Notes: generated from the sequence alone by a model not told the origin. Positions 31,739 through 41,414 are shown, numbered from the stretch's first letter. The stretch: 44,662 nucleotides of DNA from DAOUMU01 sp034409055 (GCA_034409055.1 DAOUMU010000311.1:1-44662), one strand, 5' to 3'. Numbers and translations: made by a program.

Positions 31739-33037
31739 GGCATAGAGTAGCAGCATCAAAGCCGGTAAAAGGCCGTGCATCATCACGTGTTCCCAATTCC
31801 CCGCCAGGGTAATGGCGAAAACACCCCACATAAGAACGACCAGGCCAATTTCGATCATGAAAGCAGCGATAGTAGCCACCCGATTTCCTCCTAAAAACAA
31901 GCGCCGGAAAAAGAAGAAGAGAGGCAAGTACAGGATGACCTGATTGGTCGTGGCCGAGCGAAACGTGATCAGGCTGCCCACAATCAGCGTTGATAGCACG
32001 GCCCAGGTGTAGGTGCCTTGCTCCGAAAATAGGGTCAGCCTGCCGGAGTCCAAAGTACACTTTGGACTCCTAATTTTCGTCCCTTTATCCTCCCCTGTAA
32101 ATGGAACGAGGAAGGGCGAACTACGCCAGGCCAGCCACCAACCGGGTAACAGGGCCAGGAAGAAAAGAGCCGACAGGCTCACGGTCAACGGAGCAGCTAC
32201 CTCAGCCGGGAAAAAGTAGTGAAGCAGGTTTTCCAGAGGGGTGCCGAAGGCAACGTAATCACTATAGGCAATCGCATTGCGTACAAAATCAAGGGGCCAG
32301 GTAGGCACCAGGAGCATGCTGCTGGCCACTAAAACCAATAGACTAAGGATGAAGCTGCCAATCAAGCGCCAGCGTTGCTGAAGCAAGGCCCACACCAGCA
32401 AGAAAACCAGCACCAGAAAAATCATCTGCGGCTTGATGGTCGCCACCGATAGAAACAGGCCGGCCCAACCATCACGACGCTGTTGAATGGCCCACAGGGC
32501 CAGAAACAGAGCCAGGCCCACCAGAATTGAGAATTGACCCAGCAGAATGGCCCGCGCTCCATTGTAAAAGAAAATTCCCCAAAAAACGGTGAACCAGAAG
32601 AGCCAATTGGGCGGCTGCCAGCCGGCCAAGCGGATAGCCAGCACCGTGCTGCCTAATAGCATAAATTGCAGCAGCGCCATCCAGATGGCCTGGGCCCAGG
32701 CATAGGGCAGCAGGCTCAGCGGCCAGAAGAAGTAGAGGGTATACAGGGGATAGGCAAAATAAGCCTGGTCCTTATCCTCGGGCCGGGCCAGGTGACCGAA
32801 CATGGCTGTTTGGGCCTGCTCGGCGATGGAACGGTCAAAGGGGTTGGTGCCGTGCAGCAAATATTCGCGTCCTCCCAACCAGCGGACAAAAAAGTCGTTG
32901 CCGCTGGGGAATTTACTGGTGAAGACGGTGTAGAGGGCAAAGGACTCGGCGGCAATGACGATCAGTAGCAATACCGCCAGGATGAGCCAGTAGGTGGTTG
33001 GTTGGCTGGATAGACGGTTGGTTGGTCGATTGGTCAT
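31685..33037 (-). CDS. GT87-like membrane mannosyltransferase
   Basis: The 450-residue polytopic protein belongs to the GT87 (DUF2029) group. Landmarks are SGNDFFVRWLGGREYLLHGTNPFD near 44-67, then GQFSILVGLALFLALW and WAGLFLSVATIKPQMIFLV near 166-210. Relatives are polyprenyl-phosphate mannosyltransferases acting outside the membrane. It starts by TAATG overlap with the upstream gene, with GGAG nine bases before. The N-terminal TNRPTNRLSSQPT comes from GGTTGGT-type words, RSPKCTLDSGRL from a 26-bp palindrome (32045-32070), and the C-terminus from the repeat at 31663. Three repeats have thus reshaped its non-membrane parts. Confidence 0.8.
   Translation of the reverse strand: MTNRPTNRLSSQPTTYWLILAVLLLIVIAAESFALYTVFTSKFPSGNDFFVRWLGGREYLLHGTNPFDRSIAEQAQTAMFGHLARPEDKDQAYFAYPLYTLYFFWPLSLLPYAWAQAIWMALLQFMLLGSTVLAIRLAGWQPPNWLFWFTVFWGIFFYNGARAILLGQFSILVGLALFLALWAIQQRRDGWAGLFLSVATIKPQMIFLVLVFLLVWALLQQRWRLIGSFILSLLVLVASSMLLVPTWPLDFVRNAIAYSDYVAFGTPLENLLHYFFPAEVAAPLTVSLSALFFLALLPGWWLAWRSSPFLVPFTGEDKGTKIRSPKCTLDSGRLTLFSEQGTYTWAVLSTLIVGSLITFRSATTNQVILYLPLFFFFRRLFLGGNRVATIAAFMIEIGLVVLMWGVFAITLAGNWEHVMMHGLLPALMLLLYAADWRGLWRVANEPRTTA
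32045..32070. repeat. 26-bp perfect palindrome inside gene
   Basis: GGAGTCCAAAGT and its exact complement ACTTTGGACTCC flank an AC centre. It lies within the GT87-like gene, in a hydrophilic loop between membrane helices. Confidence 0.85.
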
Positions 33038-34548
33038 TAGGGCTTGCTCCGGGCGGTGGTTGTATTTAGGTCGACCAACCAGAGCTGGATGCCACGGAAA
33101 TGTTGATAGTCAATCACATCATTGGCATGCGCCTCAAGCCATTCGACCAGTAGGGGGTTTCGATCTGGATCGTTGTCCCAATAGCCGTTGGGTAAAAGTG
33201 GCTGTTTCGGGTAATGGGTGGGACGACGGGTATAGGGGTAGACCACCCAGGCGCGATGGTGGCCTGTTGTCAGCGGTTCAAGCGGGTACTGGGCCAGGTT
33301 CAGACTGATCGGTTTTGAGGGGGCCTGACCCTGGTAATAATAATCAAAGGGAAATTTGATGTGGGTTGTGTAAAGCAAGATAACATCTTCAGGTTGTTCA
33401 TAACGGCTAATGTAAGCCGCGACTCCACGCCAATCGTCTTTCTGGAAAGCCGGGTCAAGGTGGGTGGTTACCAGGCCATATCCGCTGGCCACGATTAACC
33501 CGGTCAACAATAAGCTGCGCCAGGGCGATGGTTTCATCCGGGTCACCCCAAAGGCAAATAGCAGAATAAAGCCGGGGATGACGAACGAGAGATAGCGATC
33601 GGCGTAAAACGAGCGGCGTTGGGAGATAAGCCAGACAAAAATCAGGGGCAACCCAGCCCATAGGGCCAGTATGGCCTGAGCAAAACGAGAGGGTCTTGCT
33701 GTACCTCGTAACCCATTGAACAAAGCTAGGGCAAATACTCCTAAAGCAAGAACCGTGAATGGCCAAAAGGAAGACGAACTGGAGCCAATAGCAAAGTTCC
33801 ACAGGGTCAAGGGCAAATCCAGGAGATCGGGTTTTTGGAGGAAACCAATGCCAAAGCTTTGATATTCTCGTAAAGCGATGACAATGAGCCACGGCAGTAA
33901 AGCTAACCCGGCCACAAATCGCGTAGCGACCCACAAGCGAAACTGGCTAAAATAGCGGGCAAAATGGCTCAGAATGAATACGAATTGGATGATCGGTATC
34001 CACAGGCTAAAGTAATGTAAATTAAAAGCCAGGGCATCAACAACAGTTAAGCCGATCCAATAGCGCCGCTGATTTGTACGTAATGCCTGCCAGAAGAAGA
34101 GCATACTGATCGTCATCAACATAATCAATGGGCCGTACATACGCGCTTCTTGCGACAGCCAGGTGTGGATCGGGCTAATGGCTAATAAGGTGGCCGCCAG
34201 CAATCCCGTCTGACGGTCGAACATTAACTGCCCCAATTTATACAAAAGAGGGACCGTTAACAGGCCGAAGATAAAAGTGCCGAAGCGAGCGCCGAATTCG
34301 GTAATACCCCACAGAGGCAAGATTAATTTATAAGAAATGTAAAACAGGGGGGGGTGAACACCCGAACTAAGCGTGGCCTGAAAAAGCGTGGGCCAGGCAG
34401 CAGAGCCAACAGCAATGCTATATCCCTCATCAAAGGCAATACTTTGCCCCCCCAACCAGGGCAGGCGTAGTAAAGTGGCTAATAAGATAATCCCTAGCAT
34501 GGCCCAGTGGTAGTGGTAATGTCTGATTGAGGAATGGAGTTTTTCCAT
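33037..34548 (-). CDS. GT39 (ArnT/PMT-type) glycosyltransferase
   Basis: The 503-residue protein starts at the ATG at 34548, which overlaps the upstream TAA (TAATG); the longer frame would overlap the GT2 gene out of frame. After the first helix the catalytic loop reads SIAFDEGYSIAVGS (about 35-48), followed by SGVHPPLFYISYK (about 61-73) and WLSQEARMYGP, all classic GT39/GT-C motifs. About ten membrane helices precede a soluble C-terminal domain (about 390-503). It likely takes sugar from the polyprenyl-phosphate made by the adjacent GT2. Confidence 0.9.
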   Translation of the reverse strand: MEKLHSSIRHYHYHWAMLGIILLATLLRLPWLGGQSIAFDEGYSIAVGSAAWPTLFQATLSSGVHPPLFYISYKLILPLWGITEFGARFGTFIFGLLTVPLLYKLGQLMFDRQTGLLAATLLAISPIHTWLSQEARMYGPLIMLMTISMLFFWQALRTNQRRYWIGLTVVDALAFNLHYFSLWIPIIQFVFILSHFARYFSQFRLWVATRFVAGLALLPWLIVIALREYQSFGIGFLQKPDLLDLPLTLWNFAIGSSSSSFWPFTVLALGVFALALFNGLRGTARPSRFAQAILALWAGLPLIFVWLISQRRSFYADRYLSFVIPGFILLFAFGVTRMKPSPWRSLLLTGLIVASGYGLVTTHLDPAFQKDDWRGVAAYISRYEQPEDVILLYTTHIKFPFDYYYQGQAPSKPISLNLAQYPLEPLTTGHHRAWVVYPYTRRPTHYPKQPLLPNGYWDNDPDRNPLLVEWLEAHANDVIDYQHFRGIQLWLVDLNTTTARSKP

Positions 34549-35243
34549 TACTGTTTTCCGTAGAAGAAACGATATTTGACCAATGTCCAGACGGCAATGA
34601 GACCATCGTACCACTGTATTTTCTTGCCCTCTTCCCAGGAGCGAGGGTTGTATGAAATGGGTACTTCGTGGATCGCCACGTCCCGTTGCAACAGTTTGGC
34701 CGTAACTTCCGGGCAAAACTCAAAACCGTCAGTTTCCAGGCCCATGTCACGTAACAACTCGGTTTTGATGACCTTGTAGCCGGTGGCCTCGTCGGTGATG
34801 TGTGATCCATACAGCCAGTTGGCAATCCAACTCAACAAGCGCCCCCCCCAATAAAAGGCGGCTGATGACTTGGGGTTACGACGCAGATTGCGAGAACCGT
34901 AGACAACTTCTACAGCCGGGTCGGCAAAGGGGGCTAACAAGGCCGGGTAGTCGGCCGGGTCATATTCCAGGTCGGCATCTTGTACCAAAACCAGGTCGCC
35001 AGTCACAGCGGCCAGACCGGTGCGCATGGCTGCGCCTTTGCCCCGATTCCGTTCGTGCCGCAAGAGATGCAGAGGAGGCTGATTACTATTCTGTAACCGG
35101 GCCAAAATAGTCGGGGAGTCATCGGTTGAACCATCGTCTACCACAATAATCTCATCGACCAGACCAGTCGCTCGCACCCGGCTGACAATCTCTGCCAGGG
35201 TGGCCTCTTCGTTATGTACAGGAATGATAATGGATAGTTTCAT
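34548..35243 (-). CDS. GT2 polyprenyl-phosphate sugar synthase (DPM1-like)
   Basis: The 231-residue enzyme is a soluble GT-A family 2 protein. It has LSIIIPVHNEEATL (3-16), EIIVVDDGSTDDSP (about 31-44), GKGAAMRTGLA (about 67-77), the metal-binding DADLEYDP (about 89-96) and VVYGSRN. The length and lack of C-terminal membrane helices match dolichyl/polyprenyl-phosphate mannose synthases. It would charge a lipid carrier with mannose or glucose from a nucleotide sugar, supplying the GT-C enzymes encoded directly downstream, to which it is coupled by a TAATG overlap. Confidence 0.92.
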   Translation of the reverse strand: MKLSIIIPVHNEEATLAEIVSRVRATGLVDEIIVVDDGSTDDSPTILARLQNSNQPPLHLLRHERNRGKGAAMRTGLAAVTGDLVLVQDADLEYDPADYPALLAPFADPAVEVVYGSRNLRRNPKSSAAFYWGGRLLSWIANWLYGSHITDEATGYKVIKTELLRDMGLETDGFEFCPEVTAKLLQRDVAIHEVPISYNPRSWEEGKKIQWYDGLIAVWTLVKYRFFYGKQ

Positions 35244-35326
35244 TGGTCTCGTCAGCTTTCAGGTTTACTTGCATTATACTATACTTATCAGTCATTTGCA
35301 GCAGTGCTTTTAGCCCAAGATGTGTT

Positions 35327-36937
35327 TCAGTCGTGTGCCTTCACGACCTGGTAGATTTGTACCGGGCCATTGTTGTATACCTGCCTCAGATAAGGAGCAC
35401 GGTCCGGGGTAAAACCTCCAAGGGTCTGCTCAGTAGGCCCGTAATAGACATAGCCTACGTTAAATCGGTCCAACAGCACCAGACGCCAGGTTTCATCGGT
35501 CGCTTCATTGAAGAAGGTTTTAACCTGGGCCTGTTTTTCAGCAGAGTGGATCGTCTCGGGACCGTGCCCTACAAAAGTGCGTACGTTGGCCACAGTGGGT
35601 AGATAATTCCCTGTTTGGTATGAGGCCAGTACAACAGTTTGATCAGTCCGTTCGGCCAACCAATGCGCAGCTTCGACTTCAGAGGTGGGAACGAAAACAG
35701 GGTTGGGACGTTGCCGGATAGTGCCTATGGCCCCCATCACCAGCAGCCCATTCGTCAGGGACATCCCTACCAGCGTCAATGCAACGATCTCGGTCCGCCA
35801 GAATCGACTATGAATTTTCTCGGTAAGCCAGACCAGACCCATTGCTGCCAGCATAGCCAAAGGAGCCTGGTAGCCATCCAAAAATCGGCGTTGCAGGGCA
35901 ATCGGCAGATAGACCAACAAGGGCACACTGATGCTCCAAACCTGCAAAAAGTGAAACTTTGGATTTACTTGCGGCCATATCAGACCTAACCCTACCGCAG
36001 CCAACACCAGGGTAAATCCAAATCCAAGCAAGTAATGAACAGGGGCCGGCGAATAGGTTAGACTCTGCCAGCGCCAGGCGACAAAGGCCGGATTGCGACT
36101 GAACACGACCCATACGTAAAGCAAATAGGGCAGGGCCGGCAGCGTTATCAGCACCAGGCGAGTTGCCTTGACAAAAAGCTCCCGTTTTTGCCGGTAATGC
36201 TGTCGCAAAATGTACAGCCCCAGAATCAGGCTGATGACCGGTAAGGTGTGTGGATGAATTAAGCTCACCATCAGGCCACAACCGGCAGCCACAAAACCGG
36301 CTTGTTTCCGACCGTGATGCACAAACTCAAGACTGGCTATACTCAATACCAGCAACAATCCCTGGGCCAGGGGCAAATGGGCATAGGTCAGGGCCGTCAA
36401 AAAGAAAGAAGCATCGGGGACCCACAGATCAACCGGCATGCGTCCCAATTCAGCCGGACCACCCAGCCCGAGCCACAACCAGCCCAGCCCACCGGTGAAA
36501 CCAAAAATCAGCCAGGCGAGCTGTTTTACCCGAACTTGCTCCGTAAAATAAGCGGCAAAATAGTAAAAAGCTAGCAGTCCGGCCGGGATGGTTACCAGTC
36601 GGCTCAGATGGAAAACCGCCATGTTGGATAGAGTGGTCAGGCCGGCAATTTTTCCCAGTAAAATGTAAAACAAGAAAAAAGGTTCGGCCCGGTGCGGTTC
36701 TGGCGTGTAAGCCAGCCGAAAAAGCCAGTAGCCGGAGCGACCCTGCTGCATTTTGGCCAGATAAGAGTGGCCATCTTCGACGCCAACCACAAAGCCACTA
36801 AACTTACGCTCTGGCGTTGAAGCAAGCGCGCCGTAGAGATAGGGCAGGCTGGTTATCACTAATATGACCACACTCCAGGTCAGTGCCCACAGCCATTCTT
36901 TAGGCTGAACGGTGTACATCGTATTATCGGTTACCAT
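35327..36937 (-). CDS. multi-spanning membrane protein, GT-C-like
   Basis: The 536-residue protein has about eleven membrane helices. The first long loop contains FVVGVEDGHSYLAKMQQGRSG (about 49-69), a motif in the place and style of the GT-C acidic loop, followed by TPEPHRAEPFFLFY. The last 120 residues are soluble and may be outside. It has no close named family that can be recognised by eye but resembles other glycosyltransferases of this run. AAAGGA precedes the ATG; it follows the SGNH-like gene after 9 bases and the GT2 gene follows after 83 bases, so probably one operon. Confidence 0.65.
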   Translation of the reverse strand: MVTDNTMYTVQPKEWLWALTWSVVILVITSLPYLYGALASTPERKFSGFVVGVEDGHSYLAKMQQGRSGYWLFRLAYTPEPHRAEPFFLFYILLGKIAGLTTLSNMAVFHLSRLVTIPAGLLAFYYFAAYFTEQVRVKQLAWLIFGFTGGLGWLWLGLGGPAELGRMPVDLWVPDASFFLTALTYAHLPLAQGLLLVLSIASLEFVHHGRKQAGFVAAGCGLMVSLIHPHTLPVISLILGLYILRQHYRQKRELFVKATRLVLITLPALPYLLYVWVVFSRNPAFVAWRWQSLTYSPAPVHYLLGFGFTLVLAAVGLGLIWPQVNPKFHFLQVWSISVPLLVYLPIALQRRFLDGYQAPLAMLAAMGLVWLTEKIHSRFWRTEIVALTLVGMSLTNGLLVMGAIGTIRQRPNPVFVPTSEVEAAHWLAERTDQTVVLASYQTGNYLPTVANVRTFVGHGPETIHSAEKQAQVKTFFNEATDETWRLVLLDRFNVGYVYYGPTEQTLGGFTPDRAPYLRQVYNNGPVQIYQVVKAHD

Positions 36938-36946
36938 TCATGTCCT

Positions 36947-38221
36947 TTACTCTGTTGTTTCATCGAGTAATTCAAGGTCTTGAACCAGTTTCTGGGCCAC
37001 AATTTTATGGCCTTTAGCCGCGGGGTGTCCCTCACCGAGCCAGAAATTTTTGTCGTAGGCATCGGGCAAGTCGGAATAATCTAAATAGCTTATACCCGCC
37101 GCTTCAAGATAGGGGATCATCTCCGGCCTACCCAGGGTGGGATAAATCAGCACGTAGAATTCATCGCTGTTAAATTTTTCTTTGTAAATGTTACGGGATT
37201 CTGCGATAATTCTGACGGTTGTTTTCAAGTCCTGCTCTCTAAGACGTAGCGGAAAACTAATGCCAAAATATTTCAAGGTTTGGCTGTGGCCAAGGATAGA
37301 ATAAACAAAGGAGCGAAAGGGTCTACCAGAGACGAGATTACCCTTTCTGATGAGGCTGTCATCAGCGTCGATAAAGTAATAAGGCATCACATCGCCCCGT
37401 TGATTGTGTATGCCCATAGAGCCTATGGCCCGATCAACATGTTCGTTGATAAAGACATAAACCAGAACTCCCTGCTCCTCTTCGATTTCTGTGATGATCT
37501 CCTGGCTTTGCAGTTTGGCTAACATGTGCTGGGGACCGTACCCGCCGACCCCATAGTTGTATGACCTGTATTTAGGGGCAAATTGGGAAACATAATAGGG
37601 CATAGTTTCGTTGTCATTCACCCCTTCGCCAAAGGTGTAAGAGCCGCCAAAGAATAGAATAAATTGGGGATCAGACTCCAAATTCTCAACCGGGGTCACT
37701 CGCCGCCCATACGGGTCAATTGAATAGACTACCTTGTACAGCATCTCCCCCCCTTTTTTTCGGCTGGCCACCACCTGCGTGTTGGGGACGGGCCTGTACC
37801 CCAACCAGTCATCTCGCTGAAAAAGGGCCTGGGCATGTTCCCCTTCAAACTGCACGTCTCGTTCTTGACTATCATTGGTAAACTCAAACACCACATTTTC
37901 AAGCTGACGCTGGTTTTGATGGTTAAGGTAGTAGAAGGCGATCTCTATCCCGGCCAATAAAACCAGGGTAAAACCGATCCCAATTGAAGCGTCTAACAAT
38001 ATTTTAGTTTTCGATTTGTGCCGGATGAGAATAAATATTGCCACCAGAGCAAAGAGCGCATCAACCACAAATATCCCTATTTTTAACCCGGTGGTTGTTG
38101 ACACCTGATGACCAGGGATTATCTGGGCAATAATCCGTTCATTCAAGGCAAAGGTTACACATATGAGTAATAAGCCAATTGGCAAGAGTATTTTTTCGGC
38201 TTTACCAGGATTGTTCTGCAT
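36947..38221 (-). CDS. membrane-anchored SGNH/GDSL-like hydrolase
   Basis: The 424-residue protein has three N-terminal membrane helices (about 10-30, 45-65, 77-97) and then a soluble domain. SGNH landmarks are FFGGSYTFGEGV (about 190-201; Ser in the GGS block), YNYGVGGYGPQHM (Gly block), VFINEH (in place of the usual Asn/GxND block) and LGEGHPAAKGHKIVA (His of block V, about 397). Such enzymes are esterases or acetyltransferase partners that act on cell-surface sugars. It is first in the minus-strand run and its DNA is visibly more AT-rich than the glycosyltransferase genes. The Asn block is not clear, so activity is uncertain. Confidence 0.75.
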   Translation of the reverse strand: MQNNPGKAEKILLPIGLLLICVTFALNERIIAQIIPGHQVSTTTGLKIGIFVVDALFALVAIFILIRHKSKTKILLDASIGIGFTLVLLAGIEIAFYYLNHQNQRQLENVVFEFTNDSQERDVQFEGEHAQALFQRDDWLGYRPVPNTQVVASRKKGGEMLYKVVYSIDPYGRRVTPVENLESDPQFILFFGGSYTFGEGVNDNETMPYYVSQFAPKYRSYNYGVGGYGPQHMLAKLQSQEIITEIEEEQGVLVYVFINEHVDRAIGSMGIHNQRGDVMPYYFIDADDSLIRKGNLVSGRPFRSFVYSILGHSQTLKYFGISFPLRLREQDLKTTVRIIAESRNIYKEKFNSDEFYVLIYPTLGRPEMIPYLEAAGISYLDYSDLPDAYDKNFWLGEGHPAAKGHKIVAQKLVQDLELLDETTE

Positions 38222-38284
38222 TTGGTAATTGTCTAATCAATATGACTAATATACTGAGAATACATATTGAAATACACCCTTTGC

Positions 38285-38313
38285 TTGCTCCCTCAAACTA
38301 CTCAAGGTATAAT
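38285..38313 (+). promoter_or_regulatory. sigma70-type promoter
   Basis: TTGCTC (38285-38290), exactly 17 bp, then perfect TATAAT (38308-38313). The predicted transcript start falls at about 38320, the A of an ATG. It drives the sulfatase-like gene at 38431 and perhaps a small leaderless frame. Confidence 0.7.
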
Positions 38314-38319
38314 CAATTT

Positions 38320-38409
38320 ATGATCTCCTTGATACTGGTTATTGCCGGTCCTCTCATGGTGCTCGCTCCGTCTGGCGAGTATCCTGTTTGTGACAATAAT
38401 GACCCTTAA
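38320..38409 (+). CDS. possible leaderless small peptide, 29 aa
   Basis: The ATG at 38320 sits where transcription from the TATAAT at 38308 should begin. It opens a 29-residue frame, hydrophobic at first (MISLILVIAGPLMVLAP) then polar (EYPVCDNNDP), ending 21 bases before the sulfatase-like ATG. It could be a leader peptide or a small membrane peptide, or chance. No ribosome-binding site is possible for a leaderless start. Confidence 0.3.
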   Translation: MISLILVIAGPLMVLAPSGEYPVCDNNDP

Positions 38410-38430
38410 ACTCTGCGATTAGGATCCTGT

Positions 38431-39990
38431 ATGAAAAATCCACCAGTTCTTTACCCTTTTCTATTTGCCCTCTTCCCTGTTTTAGCCCTCTTTTCTTTTA
38501 ACATCACCCAAGTCCCGACAAACCAAATTGTGATCCCGATGGGGGTCATACTCTTCTCAACGTTGTTGTTATGGGCGGTACTAAGTTTTATCTTTAAAGA
38601 TAAGAAAAAAGGTGGTTTGCTTACCTTTTTCTTTCTCTTCCTTTTCTTCGCTTATGGACACTTTCATAAGGGGTTAGTTTTACAAGGATTTGAAATTGGG
38701 CAACATAGATATCTGCTCTCGATGTGGGGTATATTGCTCGCCCTTGGTGTTTATCTTATCACCAAGACACGCTCAAGTTTACACAATCATACGCTGATTC
38801 TAAACTTTGTCACCGCTTTTTTAATCATTAGTTCCCTGGTAAGAATTGTACCTTATGAACTTAAACGAAGGTCTACAGAAAAAACCGTTTTTCAAGCCAG
38901 AAACACGGCCAATCTTGATATGCAAACTCACGGAGCAGCGGCGGAAACGACTGTTGCCACCCCAGACATCTACTATATTATCTTTGACCGGTACGCAAAC
39001 TCAACCGTCCTTAAAGAGTCTTTTGCTTACGATAATAGTAACTTTATTGATTATCTGACCGAGAAAGGCTTTTTTGTGGCCTCTGAAAGCCGGGCGAACT
39101 ATCCAAGTACCTTGTTGTCGTTAGCTTCATCTTTAAATTTGGAATACCCTGATTATTTACGAGCTATTGACGAGTCAGATGACCACACGGTAATCTATAA
39201 CATGCTCCACGATTACAGGGTGTGGCGCTTTCTGAAAAGGCGAGGGTATAAATTTATACATTTTGGCGATTGGTGGGATCCGACCAGAACAAATCCATTG
39301 GCAGACATGAATTTTAATTATAACCCTCTGGGCTCAAATGGATTTTCGATCATGTTGTTGCAGACGACAGCCCTTGATCCCCTCGCCGAAATATTTATAG
39401 GAGATGTCAACACTCAAAATAGACAAAGAGCCCTGTATAAATTTCAAAAGCTGGCCGATATACCTGAGATTGAGGGGCCTAAATTCGTTTTTGCCCATAT
39501 GTTGATGCCTCACGACCCCTATGTATTCGACTCACATGGTGAGCCACTGACAGAAGAAGAAGTGGCCACCAGAAGCGAAGTAGAGAATTATGTAAACCAG
39601 TTGATTTTTACCAACGAACAGATTAAACTGCTGATCGATGAGATATTATCAAAATCAGACTCGCCCCCAATTATTATCATCCAATCAGATGAGGGTCCCC
39701 TGATTACACCGGAGTTTACCTCAGCGAAGTTTCTAACAAGAAAAGATTGGAGCCAGATAAGCCCGGAAGCACTCAAAACACATATAAAAATACTTAATGC
39801 CTACTATTTACCCAACTTCGATCAGGAGGATATCTTATACGAGTCAATTTCACCGGTAAATTCATTCCGGCTGGTTTTTAACTTTTATTTTGGGACGGAC
39901 TATGAGTTATTAGAGGATAAGAGTTATATTTCTAAAGGCTCAAACCGACTCTATAATTTTATTGAGGCTACTGATATTTTGTCTGAGTGA
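38431..39990 (+). CDS. sulfatase-like / alkaline-phosphatase-superfamily membrane protein
   Basis: The 519-residue protein has four membrane helices (about 5-25, 34-52, 62-80, 92-110, and a further one near 125-142), then a large outer domain. PDIYYIIFDRYANS (about 186-199) is the first metal-binding block of this superfamily, ESRANYPSTLLSLASSLN (about 223-240) the nucleophile region with Thr/Ser, and FAHMLMPHDPYVFD (about 354-367) the later His/Asp block. The layout is like LtaS/OpgB-type enzymes that move or cut phospho-groups on surface glycans or lipids. It has its own promoter, is AT-rich, and converges on the methyltransferase gene with a 26-base gap. Confidence 0.8.
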   Translation: MKNPPVLYPFLFALFPVLALFSFNITQVPTNQIVIPMGVILFSTLLLWAVLSFIFKDKKKGGLLTFFFLFLFFAYGHFHKGLVLQGFEIGQHRYLLSMWGILLALGVYLITKTRSSLHNHTLILNFVTAFLIISSLVRIVPYELKRRSTEKTVFQARNTANLDMQTHGAAAETTVATPDIYYIIFDRYANSTVLKESFAYDNSNFIDYLTEKGFFVASESRANYPSTLLSLASSLNLEYPDYLRAIDESDDHTVIYNMLHDYRVWRFLKRRGYKFIHFGDWWDPTRTNPLADMNFNYNPLGSNGFSIMLLQTTALDPLAEIFIGDVNTQNRQRALYKFQKLADIPEIEGPKFVFAHMLMPHDPYVFDSHGEPLTEEEVATRSEVENYVNQLIFTNEQIKLLIDEILSKSDSPPIIIIQSDEGPLITPEFTSAKFLTRKDWSQISPEALKTHIKILNAYYLPNFDQEDILYESISPVNSFRLVFNFYFGTDYELLEDKSYISKGSNRLYNFIEATDILSE

Positions 39991-40016
39991 GTTGTGTCAT
40001 TCCTTTCTTTATAATT

Positions 40017-41414
40017 TTAATTCTCACGTTTGGCCATTAAATACAAGGTTCTATTTGTATCCGGTATCTCATTTTTAGATTGAATAACAAAGAACTTACT
40101 AAATTCATGTTCAAATGTTTGCTGATTGTAATCGCCGAAGATGTCATCCCTATTCAATAAGAGCTTCTGCACCTGGGAGTCACTTTTGGGAATAAATTCT
40201 ATAATCAATGAGTGGCCCACCTGACTAAAAAAGTAAGCCACTTTATCAAATGGTAAGTTATTAGAGATGACCAAATGATGAATAAGGGCCAGGGCAAAGA
40301 TAACATCTGCCGGACCTCGCTTGACAATAGACATTCTTTCTCGATTTTCCCAGCCAAGACCGGGACTGGGGTTGGTTAAATCAAGCACGATTGGCAGTAT
40401 ATTTGTTTCAGCCTTGGCCACACTTTCGAGATAGTTTTTTTCAACGGCGGCCGGATCAATATCAAAGGAGATCGTTGGAATACCCTGATCACTGGCAATT
40501 CGGCTAAAAAAACCAACGTTCGCCCCCAGGTCCCACACGCTTTTAGGTGGAGGTGTTATTTTATCTAACATCTCAGCCACCAGTTGCTTTTTATGCTCCA
40601 AAGCAGCGGCACTGTAATTTGAGATAGCATAATAATTATGCCATTCAGTGCCAGCAGGTTGCCAATTCAATTTCTCCACGGCCGATCTTAGATTGTCTAC
40701 CAGACCAAGAAAAGCTGTTCGCCCCACATGACGACTTTCTACAGCAGTTGATTGATCAGCAAAACGCCTTTGAAACTTGGCATGCAGGTGGATATGTGAC
40801 AGCAGGGCAAAATTGAGCCGGCTCCGAGTCGGCAGAAGCGTGCTAGCCAGGTCTAGAGGAATACCGTCTATATAAACTCGTAAAAGTTGCTGTAACCGAA
40901 CGTCGGTATAACTCATCAAAGCCAGCGGAGCCAGAAAATGTTGGCAAAATTGCCGGTAGGCAACCCACGGCTGCCCTTCACGATACGCTTCAAAAGAGAG
41001 CGTATCGATAAATATGGGCTTTCCGTTTCTATATTGAACGTTATAGGCACTACAATCTTTAAGCGACATGCCAAAATCGAGTGCCTTCAATTGAATCTCT
41101 AAAGTCAACAGAGCCGCATGCTTGAGTTGACTAAAACACCATTCGTACGGATATGAAATAAAAGGAATTGGTGTAGGTTTTATAACTTTGTAGGCATCCT
41201 CTGTGACGGCATGTTCAAGGCTTACTTCTGTATGAGAAATTAACAGCTCATCATTAACCAGCCCGTCGTAGAGGCCCGAGTTCATAAATTGGTCATAATT
41301 TTCCTGGTATGCCCGATTGATTTGGCGATAAATCAGCCCATCCCTCGAGAAAACAAACCCGCTGGGATCGCGGAAGGAACCAGGAACGTTTCTGTGTTTC
41401 TCAGTCTTTCTCAT
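40017..41414 (-). CDS. NoeA-like SAM-dependent methyltransferase
   Basis: The 465-residue protein has a long N-terminal region with PFISYPYEWCFSQLKHAALL, then GMSLKDCSAYNVQYRNGKPI and PWVAYRQFCQHFLAPLALM, the pattern of the NoeA family known from rhizobial nodulation loci. The C-terminal class I methyltransferase core has motif I VWDLGANVGFFSRIA (about 297-311), an acidic SFDIDP (about 319-324) and FALALIHHL (about 370-378). It probably methylates a surface sugar, or an intermediate of one. Its ATG lies inside the end of the small upstream gene (14-base overlap), so translation is coupled. AT-rich like its neighbours. Confidence 0.82.
   Translation of the reverse strand: MRKTEKHRNVPGSFRDPSGFVFSRDGLIYRQINRAYQENYDQFMNSGLYDGLVNDELLISHTEVSLEHAVTEDAYKVIKPTPIPFISYPYEWCFSQLKHAALLTLEIQLKALDFGMSLKDCSAYNVQYRNGKPIFIDTLSFEAYREGQPWVAYRQFCQHFLAPLALMSYTDVRLQQLLRVYIDGIPLDLASTLLPTRSRLNFALLSHIHLHAKFQRRFADQSTAVESRHVGRTAFLGLVDNLRSAVEKLNWQPAGTEWHNYYAISNYSAAALEHKKQLVAEMLDKITPPPKSVWDLGANVGFFSRIASDQGIPTISFDIDPAAVEKNYLESVAKAETNILPIVLDLTNPSPGLGWENRERMSIVKRGPADVIFALALIHHLVISNNLPFDKVAYFFSQVGHSLIIEFIPKSDSQVQKLLLNRDDIFGDYNQQTFEHEFSKFFVIQSKNEIPDTNRTLYLMAKREN

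Noticed and set aside
31546..31743. 66-residue N-terminal extension of the 750-residue glycosyltransferase
   Set aside because: It is encoded by the duplicated 76-bp repeat; GAGG and a membrane-protein N-terminus support ATG at 31545.
34549..34716. Longer start for the GT39 enzyme
   Set aside because: It overlaps the GT2 gene out of frame; the TAATG junction at 34548 fits the operon's other couplings.
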